From NCBI GenBank assembly GCA_012656075.1, contig JAAKBF010000027.1, positions 868,001-932,000 on the forward strand: a DNA stretch of 64,000 nt. The letters are read 5' to 3'. Source of the DNA: Phytophthora hibernalis. Taxonomy: Eukaryota; Oomycota; Peronosporomycetes; Peronosporales; Peronosporaceae. Each line of letters opens with the position of its first letter. Positions within the stretch are counted from its first letter, which is position 1. Positions 24,088 through 36,700 of the stretch are shown here, one piece after another. The position numbers and the translations under genes are program-made. Below the pieces are notes generated by a model that worked only from the letters and a program-made list of their open reading frames with translations, searched no databases and was not told the origin of the DNA.

Positions 24088-24840
24088 ATGGCACCGACCA
24101 CTTTAATTAACCCAATCAATGAGAGAACTGTATCGATTCTCGAAGGTGGATTAAATTCAAGACGGCTTACAGCGAGCGTGACGTGTGCTCAAGACAGTAC
24201 AAAACTGCATTTATTCGTCGTCTTTAAATCTAAACCGGGCACAAATATTAAGAAGAAGTTAAGTTCTGCCGGAAGGTGGTTTTGGCTGCTGTCTAGAAAA
24301 TGGGTGGAAGGGTGAGCGAGGCTGTCGGTTATGGTTGGATAAAGTGTTTAGGCCTTATGCAGCCCGTCAATGCCGATGCTCGACGGCTTTAAGTGCCATA
24401 TGCAGGCAGCTATTGTGAGGAGCCTAAACGATATTGGGACCGAGCTGGAGGTAATCCCGGGTGGCGACACATGCGTGCTGCAACTTGCGATTTTGGTACA
24501 AACAAGCCATTAAAAGATGACATTCGATCGCAGTACAACGATTGGGCTATTCTCAAAATGGACATGCTGGCTAGTGGAGAAACTGTTCCTGTTCCTGAAC
24601 AAGAAGATATCGTCGCGTGACTGGTCAGGTCTTGGGAGACAATTTCACAAGAAACTGTCATTCAAACATTTGCATCTATCGGCTATGGTGTTAAACCTAG
24701 CTCACAGCAGAACAAAGAGCAAAATAACTCACAGCAGACAATCGGCCGTGACGACCAGCGCGAAACCCGCATTGATGCGTCGCCAGAGGCTGATGAGGAA
24801 GATGAGATTGAATTATCAGATTTGGTACTGCAGGTGACAT
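24088..24840 (+). mobile_element. Pogo/Tigger-type DDE transposase fragment
   Basis: Two plus-strand frames (24088-24315 and 24393-24620) carry NSRRLTASVTCAQDSTKLHLFVVFKSKP, the region after the first catalytic Asp of pogo-like DDE transposases, and ATCDFGTNKPLKDDIRSQYNDWAI, the typical C-terminal end of the same family. A frame change lies between them, and the N-terminal helix-turn-helix is absent. Confidence 0.65.
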
Positions 24841-24849
24841 GTAGACTCT

Positions 24850-25360
24850 AAAATACTCCTCAACTTCTGTGAGCATTAAACAACGAACGATGAAATTTGA
24901 GGGGACCAACTCATCAAGGAATTCGGTAGTGCCGCCTCTCCGAGGCGGTTTGTATTTACTAGTTAAGTCTCGGAGAGTGCACCCGTTCCGCTCACACGAG
25001 CTCGCTGCACTACTCACCAAAATATTTTTTTAATAAAGGCTGGGGCGGGCCCTTCGGTCCTGCAAATCACGGGGAAGAGAGCGGCCTTCGCTTCGTTCGG
25101 ACGCTTTATAGCCAATCGGGAGCCGCCTTCGCTTACGCTCGGCAGCGGCGACGTGACAGACAGTCAGACAGACAGGGATCTTTACTAGTTGTTCTAGACT
25201 AGCTGTTTGCAGCCACTACGCTGCGGTGGGGCATGGTTTGTCACAGTTAAATGAGCCACCACCTTTGTTTCGCTCCACGGGGCAATTTTTCTATCCAGTC
25301 TCCAATACATCAAATTTGTATGAATATCATTTATATAGAGCTAGTCTAATCGTTCCTACA
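24850..25360. other. No gene; GC hairpin-rich transposon edge
   Basis: No coding region. Between 25040 and 25190 the words GCGGCCTTCGCTTCGTTCGGACGC and GCCGCCTTCGCTTACGCTCGG recur, and GACAGACAGTCAGACAGACAGG forms a short CAGA run. This pattern is often found at transposon ends. Confidence 0.4.
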
Positions 25361-25374
25361 TAGCGTGTGAGGGC

Positions 25375-26290
25375 GACATGTACGCTATGTCCTCTACCTA
25401 TCGTACCTCTCTACTTATCGTGTCTCTCTTCGTATCCTCTATACCTACGGTCTCCCAGCTCATCGTCTCTACATATTATCTCTATCTATTTATTGTCTCT
25501 TTCTACTTCTACGCAGTGTCTATTGACATTCTATCGTATCTACCTGTCGTCACTCTATATAGATCTTTCCCCATATCATATCGATCTCATATCTATCGTG
25601 TATATCTATCGTGTCTCCCCATCGTGTCTACCTTTATATCGACTGCACCTACCTATCTTGCCTACATGCTGTCTCTCATACCTATACCTGTCGGCGTACT
25701 ATAGTCTCTCATACAATCGTCTCCCATTCTACGCCTCTCATATTATCGTCTTTTATACTTTCTCGTCTCAACGTATAGGCTCTCATATCTATACCTGTCG
25801 GCTTACTATAGTCTCTCATACAATCGTCTTCCATACTACACCTCTCATATTATCGTCTTTTACTTTTCTCATAGTCTCTCATACTATCGCCAGTCATAAT
25901 ATCGTCTTGTATACTATCGTATCTGATACTATTTCGTTTCTCATATATATGGTTTATTTCATCCAATCGATATACCTATCGTCCCTTTCTGCATATATCT
26001 CATACTATCGTCTCTCATACTTCCTATCGTCTCTGATACTATCGTCTCTCGTACATCTAATATCGTCCCACGCATACCTATCGCCTCTCAGCTATTGCCT
26101 ACGTCTTTCATCTACCCATCACAGTTTACCTATCGTCAATGTATCGTGTACATATCGTCGCAGTTCGTCAATCTACCGTCTAACAATCGCTACCTATCAT
26201 GTCGTCTCTCAATACTATCGTCTCTCAGCTATGGGTCTCTCATACTATCGTCTCTCATACTATTTCGCCCCAGCTATCGTCGCTGCGCCC
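25375..26290. repeat. Pyrimidine-rich satellite, unit about CTCTCATACTATCGT
   Basis: About 900 bp consist of irregular 10-16-bp units built from TATCGTCTCTCATACTATCGTC and similar words on the plus strand. Strand composition is strongly skewed (very few G on plus). A long plus-strand open frame through it (25367-26599) is low-complexity Ser/Tyr/Leu and is rejected as a gene. Confidence 0.8.
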
Positions 26291-26389
26291 TGCTGTTTGA
26301 AAGGACATTTTTCAGTCAATGAGGGCCGGCCTTCGGCGTTAAATACTGTTTTTAAAACGGGAGCAGTAGTACTTGACGAACGCCTCGGT

Positions 26390-27296
26390 CTACAAATTCC
26401 ACGTACGCATCGTCTTGCGCGAGAGCTGTCGGTACCAGTACAGAGCCCCGTCCTGGAGACTCAGCTCAAACACCATGCACCATTCGTTGGGCGGCGTGCG
26501 CGTCCCTTTGATCTGATAGATGAAAGCTCGGAGCCACTGCTTGGACTTTTCACCATTATCGCGGAGTTCGAAGTACGGCTTGATATTGCCGAGGGGTAGA
26601 TGTGTGTCAATTTTAGGTCTCGGTGTCATGCTCCCGTTCTCCATAAAGCCAAACACTCGGATTTGGCGCGCACCCTCTCTCGTTAGGTCACCCCGTGGTC
26701 TTCAACGTCGAACGAGCCTTCGTCAGACGAGTCGTCTCGAAGATCGTAGTATCGACAAGGCGTCCGATCTACTTCCAGACACCGGCCGAGGACTCTATTG
26801 ACGGCTGGAGTACCCCCATTAAGTGGAGGTCGGCCCCACTCGACCGAGGATTCGCATCCTCGGATATCACCAATCACATACCGTTGGCTCCATCTTCATT
26901 GTCCCCGTGAGCAGCTTCAAGACCATCCCCTTCGACCAATTCCTCGGTGAGGTTTGCGCGAGCGACCTCACCCTCCGCTGCGTCCTGCGGATACCGCAGC
27001 GGCTTCAAAAGCTCGGACATCGCTGCAGTCTCTTCCAAGCTATCTTCTTCATCTTCTTCATTGGCATCAGAGTAGTACATCTGGTCGACTAATTTGTCCG
27101 AACTCGTTAGCCAGCACCAATGTACTTGGCGTTGGAGTAGCAGCAGGAGCACATTGAATCCTCGGTGCGCGTCCGACTTGACTTCGTCGGAGTTTCTGGT
27201 CTCGCTGACTTTACTCCTTTCGCCATTTCTCTCTTCTTCTCTTCTTTCTTCTCTCGAATGCTCGTTAGGTAAAACCAATATACAACCAAGATACAC
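26390..27296 (-). mobile_element. LTR-retrotransposon gag region
   Basis: Minus-strand segments downstream of the LTR at 27332-28232 give an acidic N-terminal part (26874-27296, with YYSDANEEDEEDSLEE). A second part follows (26683-26877), then a gag core (26390-26656) with KQWLRAFIYQIKG and LQDGALYWYRQL. The GAL(H/Y)WYRQL pattern is typical of Ty3/gypsy-type Gag proteins of oomycetes. Pol is missing, because the element is cut off at the pyrimidine satellite. Confidence 0.6.
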
Positions 27297-27331
27297 AGAA
27301 GGTTACACCAACCCCGGGTCGCGGCATCGGT

Positions 27332-28232
27332 TGTCGTGTAGGATCACGCAGAAATTTTCACTACCAAATGGTATGAGTCCCACCAACAATACTCGCTTCC
27401 CCTTGTCAGGTCAACGAGCGTTGTATCAAACCTGAAGGCCAGGAACGATCCCTTACGCCGGGTTGGATGTGAACCCTCTGTACACCTAGGTTGTATTAGG
27501 TCAACCCAATAACCTGCACCACTAGCCACGAGCGAGGGCTAGGATGCAATATTGCGCTTTCGCGCGAACCCCGCAGTCTCTCAGAAGGAAGGGTTCAGGC
27601 TGTCAAGCCTAATACGGGTTTGCCAAGGTAAAACCTCGGCGGGTAGTGAAATATGTATGGAACACTATGGTTCCACTATGATATATGGCGAACGACGCTT
27701 CTCGTCGCTCCCAACACTCGGCCACTCAAACCTCTTGGACTCACCAGCAACAAACCCTCGGTTCAATGTACCTTGGGCTCGCTGACCAGCATCCCACAAG
27801 CCGAGCGTATCCAGACCATAAGATAAACTAGCTAGACTTACCGAAGACGGACTTGACCCTTGGTGACTTGGGGGAAGACTGCTGATTTATTTCTGTTGAT
27901 CTATGGCTCTGAGAGCCTCGGTGGTCAATCCTATAGCTAGTCCTTTACGTAGATACAAATATCCAGTGTGAACAGATCCCAGTATGTGATCCCGTACCTG
28001 GCTCTGTAAGACCGAGGGTACGAAAGGGAAATGGTACAAACGAGGGTTTGTTTCATCAGCCGGGAGTTTATTATACCCGGCCGAGACCTCGGTCACTATC
28101 GCTCATTTGTCACTACCGCGCGGGTAATGAGATAAGCCAATCGGGTGGCGTTATGGCCTTTCACCGAAAGGCACAACGTCGGTAATCGGGTGACCGAGCT
28201 GTGACCGCTTGGGCCCATAACCCAACACGACA
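27332..28232 (-). repeat. Putative LTR, 901 bp, TGTCGTG...CACGACA
   Basis: On the minus strand the block begins TGTCGTGTTGGG (plus 28232 downward) and ends CCTACACGACA (plus 27332). This gives TG...CA ends with a 7-bp terminal inverted repeat. It is followed directly in the same direction by a gag-like region, as expected of a 5' LTR. The sequence just inside, TGCCGCGACCCGGG, resembles the complement of a tRNA acceptor/T-arm and may be the primer-binding site, although it lacks the usual adjacent TGG. No second LTR is in the window, so it could also be a solo LTR next to an unrelated gag. Confidence 0.5.
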
Positions 28233-28239
28233 GGAGGCA

Positions 28240-29690
28240 AGAGCAACCGACGGTTTGGATAACGCCGCCATTGAGTTTTTGACGGAGCTAAGTATGCTAG
28301 ACAGTAGTGTAGGTGATCTCTCTTCTGATGATGATTTACTGTGTAGTGACGGAAAAAGTGACGAAAGGTAATGATTTTTGCTCTATCACAATTTCATAAC
28401 GACAACAAATCAGTGAAGCTGGTTTTCAAATATCTCAACGATAAATCATGTAGAGTATGTCAGCAAGCACATAAAAACCCATATCATGTACCAGTCCTTC
28501 GTATACCGAAATATCATAGAATTCAGTTAATTACGATACGATGGTGTGGATTGATATACCCCAAGGCGGCGTAGTCGTATATACCAATTGAAGATTATGC
28601 ACCCGTCCCCATTGAAGAAAGTGGGAATTCACTATCATGAAAACAACAGTCCTGGTTTGCGGACAAGAATATTTTGGAATTGTTCTTCGAATCTCACATC
28701 TCCTGGGGGCCTAGAGTACAGTCGCAGGAACATCCTTCTCTTTGTGATTTTGAACAGAAGGGGCATTTTTCGTCACGTGATTATGCCTCTCTAAAAATAT
28801 TACGAACACGCACATCTATATCCAGTTGTCTAGCGTGTTCTTATACAAGTGTGGCAGCTACAATAGTTGTTAGACATTTCACCGACACATAGCTAGACGC
28901 CCTCTCGCGTACCTCGATCGGATGTTTTCTTTCACCTTAGCTAACCCGCACACTATCGTTTGCCTTGTGCGCGTCTCCAGGCCGTCTGGGAAATGACGGG
29001 TAGAATGAAACCAGAAGGGAGGAAATAGTCCTGTCAAGCGAGGGTACACCAGGCTAACTTTGGATAGATCTACCGGTAGAAGCATTATGTTGACGTTTTG
29101 TTCTTCGACGTTGTTGGGGAGACTCGAAAGAACGTAGTACGCGCAATACTTGTAAGCAATCGTACTAAAAGCATTGACATGTGTAATAACGTATATTTAA
29201 CTCGACTGTCGTTGCTTACAACTCGTTCCTTGGCGTCGCACTAAGCAGCCGCAGCGTGCCCGACTACACGATAGAGCTGCGCCACAAGTTGTTTTGTAGG
29301 ACGCTCACAGTAGAAATGTAGCTGACAGGAACCGTGGTAGAAAATCCAGTGTACCCAAGTCACACGTCAGTGTTGAAAACAAGATCCGAGGTTGCGAAAA
29401 TTACATCGTTGCGATCAAAAAAGATGCGCGCTCCGTAGGGGTACTGCTGGTGGTACTGAGCTCCGCGGCTTAATTGTAGCTCGGCCGTCTCTCTTACTTG
29501 GGAAGTGCGCATGCCGAAGTGATTTCAGATATGAATTCGGCGCAGCAGCATTACTCGCCACCCGACATGGCGTCCATGCTAGTGCTCTCCGATTATGTTA
29601 TGACCGATAGCCTTCATGGAAAATCACGGCAATCCAGCTCGTGCCATTTTCAAGGTCATATCTTTCTGCAAGCCATTGGCAACTCTTGCC
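28240..29690. other. Unrecognised, probably transposon-derived
   Basis: Short open pieces on plus (28371-28574, 28674-28892) include a stretch resembling transposase-like sequence (ISWGPRVQSQEHPSLCDFEQ), but no family could be named. An acidic coding-like stretch near 28260-28370 (SSDDDLLCSDGKSDER) may be an N-terminus of the same relic. Confidence 0.3.
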
Positions 29691-29701
29691 AAGCGTCATG
29701 G

Positions 29702-29760
29702 TTGGAACCACAGTGAACCAGTGGTTCAACCACAGTGAACCAGTGGTTCAACCACAGGAT
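29702..29760. repeat. 24-bp direct duplication with internal palindrome
   Basis: AACCACAGTGAACCAGTGGTTC is repeated twice back to back, followed by a third partial AACCACAGG. Each unit contains the palindrome GAACCAGTGGTTC. Confidence 0.75.
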
Positions 29761-29862
29761 GTGGTCCTCCGCTCCCCTCCCGATCTTCCATAGATGTCAG
29801 ACGAAACAGGGTTCGATAACATAGTACTCATGAGAACTTCCCAGCAAGAAAATGATACAAAT

Positions 29863-29950
29863 ATAATATTCCCAGCAAAATAGTACACCCATATATAATA
29901 TGAATGTACTATTTTGCTGGGAATATTATGGGTTTATATTATAAACCCAT
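29863..29950. repeat. 24-bp perfect inverted repeat plus adjacent palindrome
   Basis: ATAATATTCCCAGCAAAATA... at 29863-29886 is the exact reverse complement of 29906-29929 (19-nt spacer). It is immediately followed by a second palindrome TGGGTTTATA-T-TATAAACCCA (29929-29949). A diverged copy of the left arm (CTTCCCAGCAAGAAAATGATAC) lies at about 29838-29859. This looks like a small MITE or the tip of a foldback element. Confidence 0.75.
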
Positions 29951-30149
29951 TACCAGTGGTACTGTACGTTGGTGTGGCCGTCTTTGCTAAGCATATCTAT
30001 CCACAGTGGGTTGGTTTACATGTTAGAATATATTTTTCAAGAGTGGATGGCGTCATGCTGTAGTATGTAAGCTTGAAGTTGTCATGTGCTGTCATAATTT
30101 GTTTGCCATCGACAAATTTCAGAAAATGTATATTTGCAGGTTTCGGTCA

Positions 30150-33100
30150 TAAAAATATCAATGCTATTCAGGTTGCCCGCAAGAAGCGATATTGATGGTT
30201 GGGACATTTGAAAAAATATCAGTTGGTGGAGCTCGAGTAGGTGACGTCCGCAAGAACCTCTGCTGTGTGTTATGCGTGGGATGGGCGGACACCTGAAAAT
30301 TCGGTAACGAAGACCTGTTGCCGGCTCTGGGGTCCATCCTAGTGGAAGCCCCTCCTGATACCCGGATGAGCTCCAGCTTCACCACCACCAACAACGACGA
30401 GTACGAGGACTTGTCGTCGGTGGCTGATATGGACGTCCACACTGGTCAGCTGTGCTCCAAACACCCGGCGACGCGTAATCGAGCACATGATATGCTTGGT
30501 CGCCTGGTTGGGGACCTGTAAGTTCTTCCTCGTCTTCAAACCGAAAGCTCGTGAAGTCTCTGGCAGCAGCCGTACGCGAAACCAAAGTAGTAACACAAAG
30601 TAGAGCAAAAGGAAACGCAGTCGCAGCACGAGGTGGTCAAGTCGCGACTCAAATACAATGTGAACGACCTCACAAGATACGAGATCGATAGGACTATCGC
30701 GTGTATGCACGGACACATATAAAATCAAATACAGATGAACATTTCCTTAGAAGCCTCGTGCGCGCATTCTGTTTCGGTTGCGGTGACGCTGCTCACGATG
30801 TTGTCGTTGAAATGCAGCTACATCTTCTGGATCCAAGTTGGTCGCAAGCTCGATGGTGTCTCCCCACCGGACCCGTGCGTGCAGCAGTACAGCTTCACCG
30901 TACATCCACCGCCGGATCGACCGATACCGGTGGTACGTCATGCGGTACTAGCTGTACGGCATTTTGTTCTTCGTCTGGAATTATTACCGGTGGGCTTGGA
31001 GGATCCAGTACAATTGTCGCTGGGTCCGATAGTTCGTGTTCTTCTAATTCTTGAATCTAAGGTGTGTTTATGATGGTGCGTGTACCAGTGACTCCAGTGA
31101 TGCATCCACAATGCCTACCAGTTGTTGATCTGGTAGCTCTTCAACTACAGGGCATCCGACATCTTAAGCTGGCGCCTATCTGGAACTGACGTCTCGTCAT
31201 TAGACAGTTGGGGCGAGAGAACACATGTCGGACGTCCTGACAGTTTATCTGTTCCGGGGAACCGCGTAAAAACTCTCTTGCCGAATCATATCATCTCGAT
31301 CAAAATTGCACTCAAGAAACGCCATACGCAGCTCATCCACCATGGCACTTACTTCAATTGTGACCCCTGGTGTCCGCCGACGGAGACATTCGTCTCGAAA
31401 CAACTTGCGTGACATTACCAAAAATCTCAAATGATGCTTTGCGACATTTGGAGAAGGGGTGAAGAATAGTTTTTAGATATCAGACTCAGACATCTCAAGG
31501 CATCTTTTGAAAAACATTTGATTTTGAATTTTCGTTTACTCCTTGCTCAGACTTCTCAAAGAACCCCCAAATAGCTTGTCGTACATAATCCCCGTTACTC
31601 AATCTTCTTTTCTCAATACATCTCTCTCAGTGCTGTGTTTTCACGATGCTCGTCGTTCTGTTGGCGCTGCGTTTGCTCGCCATTCTGTAGGCGCTGCGGT
31701 TGCTCGCCCATCCATTCGCTGCATTTCTTGTCAGGCTAAGGGGTGTTAATGGGTACGAACAATTAGATTGGCGCGCTTCATGTAGAGCTATATTGACGCC
31801 AAAAACTATGGTTTCTACGCCTGCAACTTCACCGGTACCGTGGACGAGATCTTGAAATCGCAAATGGAGCACAGCTGTTAGACGATATGTGCTGGCACAA
31901 GCGGAGAAGTTTGTTTGACGTTCTGGGCTACTATTTCTTTGCAAGGAAGCGGTCCTATACGACGAATCACTCAGGGTTTCACGTGTCGAGATAACACCGA
32001 CCGTGATAATGTACCGGTACCATCACCTTAGCAACCAAGTTACTTTAGTAGTAGTAAAATAAAAAAGCGAGCTTAGCTGCAAAAGCGTTCAACTGCCAGT
32101 GTACTACAATTTGTAGTACTACTTCTGCAATAGAAGCTATTAAAAACACTTTCAGTTACTCGAAGTTGACCTACCGGTAATCCCGAGTGCGGACTAACTG
32201 ACGGAAGTCGTAGCATCCCGTATCGTGCCTATAATGAAGATGATGATTGCCCCATGACTTCAGGCGTACTATGTTTGGCCCAAGTTGCGACCATGGAGAT
32301 GGATGATCCCATTACAAGCGCTTCGGCAGCGTGAAGAAACATGGTGTACATCATCCGGCAGCCCGGTGGTACCCATCAGCATGAAACCCAGCCCAGTCAC
32401 AGCACGGTGATCCATAGAACGGTGACCAGAGTCACACCTGCTTGGAACTGATCGACCCCAATCACATCAACTAGTCGCACAGCAACAGTATCGCGGCGGA
32501 GAACACACCTCAAAGATTAGGATATCACCGAGCCGGCGTAGGACACCCAGCAAGAAATGGAGCACGTAGAATGGTAGTGCGGAGCTCGCCGCCAGGAACC
32601 ACACCGACTAGTGCATGATGACATCCAGCCCCCGATGAGTAACACCTCGACCTTCAATGAAATGAAGCCCACCAGTAAGCAATACATCATACCGACCGAC
32701 GACACGTCGGTCTCTAGCCCATCGACCTGCAACACGCCAACCAGAATCCCGTCAACCAGTATCGCACCGACGAGAAGCCCATCGACTAACAGTACGGTGG
32801 CGATAAGCACACCCGAGTTGCAGCATGCCAGCACCGAGAATACCGACGAATAGGATTCAGAAGCGAAGTACAATAACCACCAGCACGCCAAACGGGGTCA
32901 TAGCGGGCAGCAGATCAACTTTGTGCACGCCGGCGTTGAGCATTCCGATGAAGTGAGAAGCATGGCAGCCAACAGCACGCCGACTTGCAGCAGGGCGATC
33001 AGGAGCACAACGACCAGCCACAAGCAGACAAGAACGCCACGGTACAGATTTATGACGTGAGGCGACCGGCAGCATGGCATACATGCTTCAGCGCGACGAC

Positions 33101-33430
33101 TTCAGCATGACGCCCACCTTCACTTTTAGACGACGAATAGCAGCATATTGACCGACGCCGTGATACAGGCTAGTGATCTGTTGTGGGTGGGGTTGGCGGT
33201 GCACTGATGGGGAGGCGGCAAATTTGGAAATTCGTAGATTTGTCCGCGGCTCGATTCCCGCCAAGATGGGCTCGCTCAAGATTTGACTCGCCCATCTTCA
33301 ACCAGCACAACCGGCGCAACCTTCGGCTGGATGGGATTGGAATACGAAGTGTGAGGCAGTCACGGTCCCTGAACCTCAGGAACGGAGCGGTGCGGGGACT
33401 CTAGCTCCGTACATGCCGTCTTATCCGGAC
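30150..33430. other. 3.3 kb without a supported gene
   Basis: Open frames overlap on both strands without a domain. Between about 32560 and 33100 there is an irregular repeat of CGAC-rich words (ACCGACGA, AGCCCATCGAC, ACCAGAATCCCGTCAACCAG). The minus-strand translation of this repeat is a hydrophobic LVDGxLVG-type repeat. Its irregularity and the lack of a start context argue against a gene. Confidence 0.4.
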
Positions 33431-33434
33431 ATTG

Positions 33435-33502
33435 GAATGCTCGCTTGAGAGAAAGAATTCATTGCACTAGTGCAATGAAGTTTGTCCCTCAAGCGAGCAT
33501 TC
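33435..33502. repeat. Two-tier hairpin (15-bp arms around an 18-bp palindrome)
   Basis: GAATGCTCGCTTGAG (33435-33449) is the exact reverse complement of CTCAAGCGAGCATTC (33488-33502). Centred between them is the perfect palindrome CATTGCACTAGTGCAATG (33460-33477). The structure lies about 250 bp beyond the 3' edge of the FAR1-derived tandem array. Confidence 0.8.
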
Positions 33503-33749
33503 ACACAATCATCAACTTCACTCATCAGATTAAGTACTTCAAGTAGTAGTCCACATGTATTCTTTTCTCAATTTCGCTACTACCAAGCCAAATGTCGTGC
33601 GTCAAAGTTTTCCTGGTAAATGGCTACGGCGTGACAAACGGGTGCGTGAGGCGATTCAATCCGTTCGCCTGAAAGCAAACGAAGTACGAGAGTTTTTCAA
33701 GTCGTTCGCGTAATTAATCAACTCGAGTACGTTCACCAAATTTATCTAT

Positions 33750-36700
33750 CGCAGCTTCCGGTGATTCAAATGACGATTCAGGGTGAACTGGAAGTCTCCA
33801 TTGACGCTGCCGAGTTGGCAGTGGAGCCGCTGGCTCAGTCGTAGTGCTTGCAGTCAACTCAGGTAGTGCTCCGACTTCCACCGCCCGAGTCACGTCTGAT
33901 GCGGGGACACTAATCGGATTGGTGTCCGGCTGCAGAGGCAAAGGAGAGACACTCGATAGTCCTCCACTAATGCTCGTTGAGGGAGCCACAGGTGTCCTAG
34001 CATTCGCGGTAACTGCTGGGGCGGTGATACCTGCTCTCGCTGCACTCTGGCTTTCATTGTACACGTCCATTGCCGTCAGAAGAGTACCAGGCGACTCCAA
34101 AGCAAGTCGAGCTAATGTCTGCGCCACCGGAATGTCTTTCTTTCAGTCAGCGACGATGACACGGCGAACAGCAGCCGTTCTGGACGCTCTGCGAAGCACA
34201 GGGGAGCTGATGGTCCATCCGATGGCGAATGGTTGTGTGTGATGGCTGTTCCGCGGTGCTGGATTTGTCATCGTTCGATTCCTCCATCACTAGAGAGCAC
34301 GCGCACTACGTGCAGCTGCATAGGACACCCACAGCGGCGTGACGCAGTGTTTAGCCTGCGTCTTGCACCACTTGGAGCATGATGGCGGTTCACCCCATGC
34401 CGATCACACGCGAGAACAATTCGTCGAGGCTGCTTCTTCTTATCGTACACCGTATCCTTGCTCACGACAGCGTAGCCATTTCTAGCTGCAACGGCGTTAG
34501 TAGCCGCTTGGGCTGCTGCCGGTGATTCAAATGACGATTCAGGGTGAGCTGGAAGTCTCCATTGACGCTGCCGAGTTGGCAGTGGAGCCGCTGGCTCAGT
34601 CGTAGTGCTTGCAGTCAACTCAGGTAGTGCTCCGACTTCCACCGCCCGAGTCACGTCTGATGCGGGGACACTAATCGGATTGGTGTCCGGCTGCAGAGGC
34701 AAAGGAGAGACACTCGATAGTCCTCCACTAATGCTCGTTGAGGAGCCACAGGTGTCCTAGCATTCGCGGTAACTGCTGGGGCGGTGATACCTGCTCTCGC
34801 TGCACTCTGGCTTTCATTGTACACGTCCATTGCCGTCAGAAGAGTACCAGGCGACTCCAAAGCAAGTCGAGCTAATGTCTGCGCCACCGGAATGTCTTTC
34901 TTTCAGTCAGCGACGATGACACGGCGAACAGCAGCCGTTCTGGACGCTCTGCGAAGCACAGGGGGAGCTGATGGTCCATCCGATGGCGAATGGTTGTGTG
35001 TGATGGCTGTTCCGCGGTGCTGGATTTGTCATCGTTCGATTCCTCCATCACTAGAGAGCACGCGCACTACGTGCAGCTGCATAGGACACCCACAGCGGCG
35101 TGACGCAGTGTTTAGCCTGCGTCTTGCACCACTTGGAGCATGATGGCGGTTCACCCCATGCCGATCACACGCGAGAACAATTCGTCGAGGCTGCTTCACA
35201 CCGTATCCTTGCTCACGACAGCGTAGCCATTTCTAGCTGCAACGGCGTTAGTAGCCGCTTGGGCTGCTGCAGACTTCCAGTTCACCCTGAATCGTCATTT
35301 GAATCACCGCCATTGACGCTGCCGAGTTGGCAGTGGAGCCGCTGGCTCAGTCGTAGTGCTTGCAGTCAACTCAGGTAGTGCTCCGACTTCCACCGCCCGA
35401 GTCACGTCTGATGCGGGGACACTAATCGGATTGGTGTCCGGCTGCAGAGGCAAAGGAGAGACACTCGATAGTCCTCCACTAATGCTCGTTGAGGGAGCCA
35501 CAGGTGTCCTAGCATTCGCGGTAACTGCTGGGGCGGTGATACCTGCTCTCGCTGCACTCTGGCTTTCATTGTACACGTCCATTGCCGTCAGAAGAGTACC
35601 AGGCGACTCCAAAGCAAGTCGAGCTAATGTCTGCGCCACCGGAATGTCTTTCTTTCAGTCAGCGACGATGACACGGCGAACAGCAGCCGTTCTGGACGCT
35701 CTGCGAAGCACAGGGGGAGCTGATGGTCCATCCGATGGCGAATGGTTGTGTGTGATGGCTGTTCCGCGGTGCTGGATTTGTCATCGTTCGATTCCTCCAT
35801 CACTAGAGAGCACGCGCACTACGTGCAGCTGCATAGGACACCCACAGCGGCGTGACGCAGTGTTTAGCCTGCGTCTTGCACCACTTGGAGCATGATGGCG
35901 GTTCACCCCATGCCGATCACACGCGAGAACAATTCGTCGAGGCTGCTTCTTCTTATCGTACACCGTATCCTTGCTCACGACAGCGTAGCCATTTCTAGCT
36001 GCAACGGCGTTAGTAGCCGCTTGGGCTGCTGCAGACTTCCAGTTCACCCTGAATCGTCATTTGAATCACCGCCATTGACGCTGCCGAGTTGGCAGTGGAG
36101 CCGCTGGCTCAGTCGTAGTGCTTGCAGTCAACTCAGGTAGTGCTCCGACTTCCACCGCCCGAGTCACGTCTGATGCGGGGACACTAATCGGATTGGTGTC
36201 CGGCTGCAGAGGCAAAGGAGAGACACTCGATAGTCCTCCACTAATGCTCGTTGAGGGAGCCACAGGTGTCCTAGCATTCGCGGTAACTGCTGGGGCGGTG
36301 ATACCTGCTCTCGCTGCACTCTGGCTTTCATTGTACACGTCCATTGCCGTCAGAAGAGTACCAGGCGACTCCAAAGCAAGTCGAGCTAATGTCTGCGCCA
36401 CCGGAATGTCTTTCTTTCAGTCAGCGACGATGACACGGCGAACAGCAGCCGTTCTGGACGCTCTGCGAAGCACAGGGGAGCTGATGGTCCATCCGATGGC
36501 GAATGGTTGTGTGTGATGGCTGTTCCGCGGTGCTGGATTTGTCATCGTTCGATTCCTCCATCACTAGAGAGCACGCGCACTACGTGCAGCTGCATAGGAC
36601 ACCCACAGCGGCGTGACGCAGTGTTTAGCCTGCGTCTTGCACCACTTGGAGCATGATGGCGGTTCACCCCATGCCGATCACACGCGAGAACAATTCGTCG

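Noticed and set aside
25375..26290. CRISPR-like array
   Set aside because: Units are irregular, have no constant-length spacers, and the DNA is eukaryotic.
25367..26599. 410-codon plus-strand frame
   Set aside because: It runs through the pyrimidine satellite and has low-complexity Ser/Tyr/Leu composition.
30150..31080. Several 60-130-codon frames on both strands
   Set aside because: They overlap in conflicting frames without motif, start context or splice logic.
32517..32891. Minus-strand LVDGxLVG repeat protein
   Set aside because: The frame arises from irregular CGAC-rich repeats; there is no signal peptide and no consistent repeat length.
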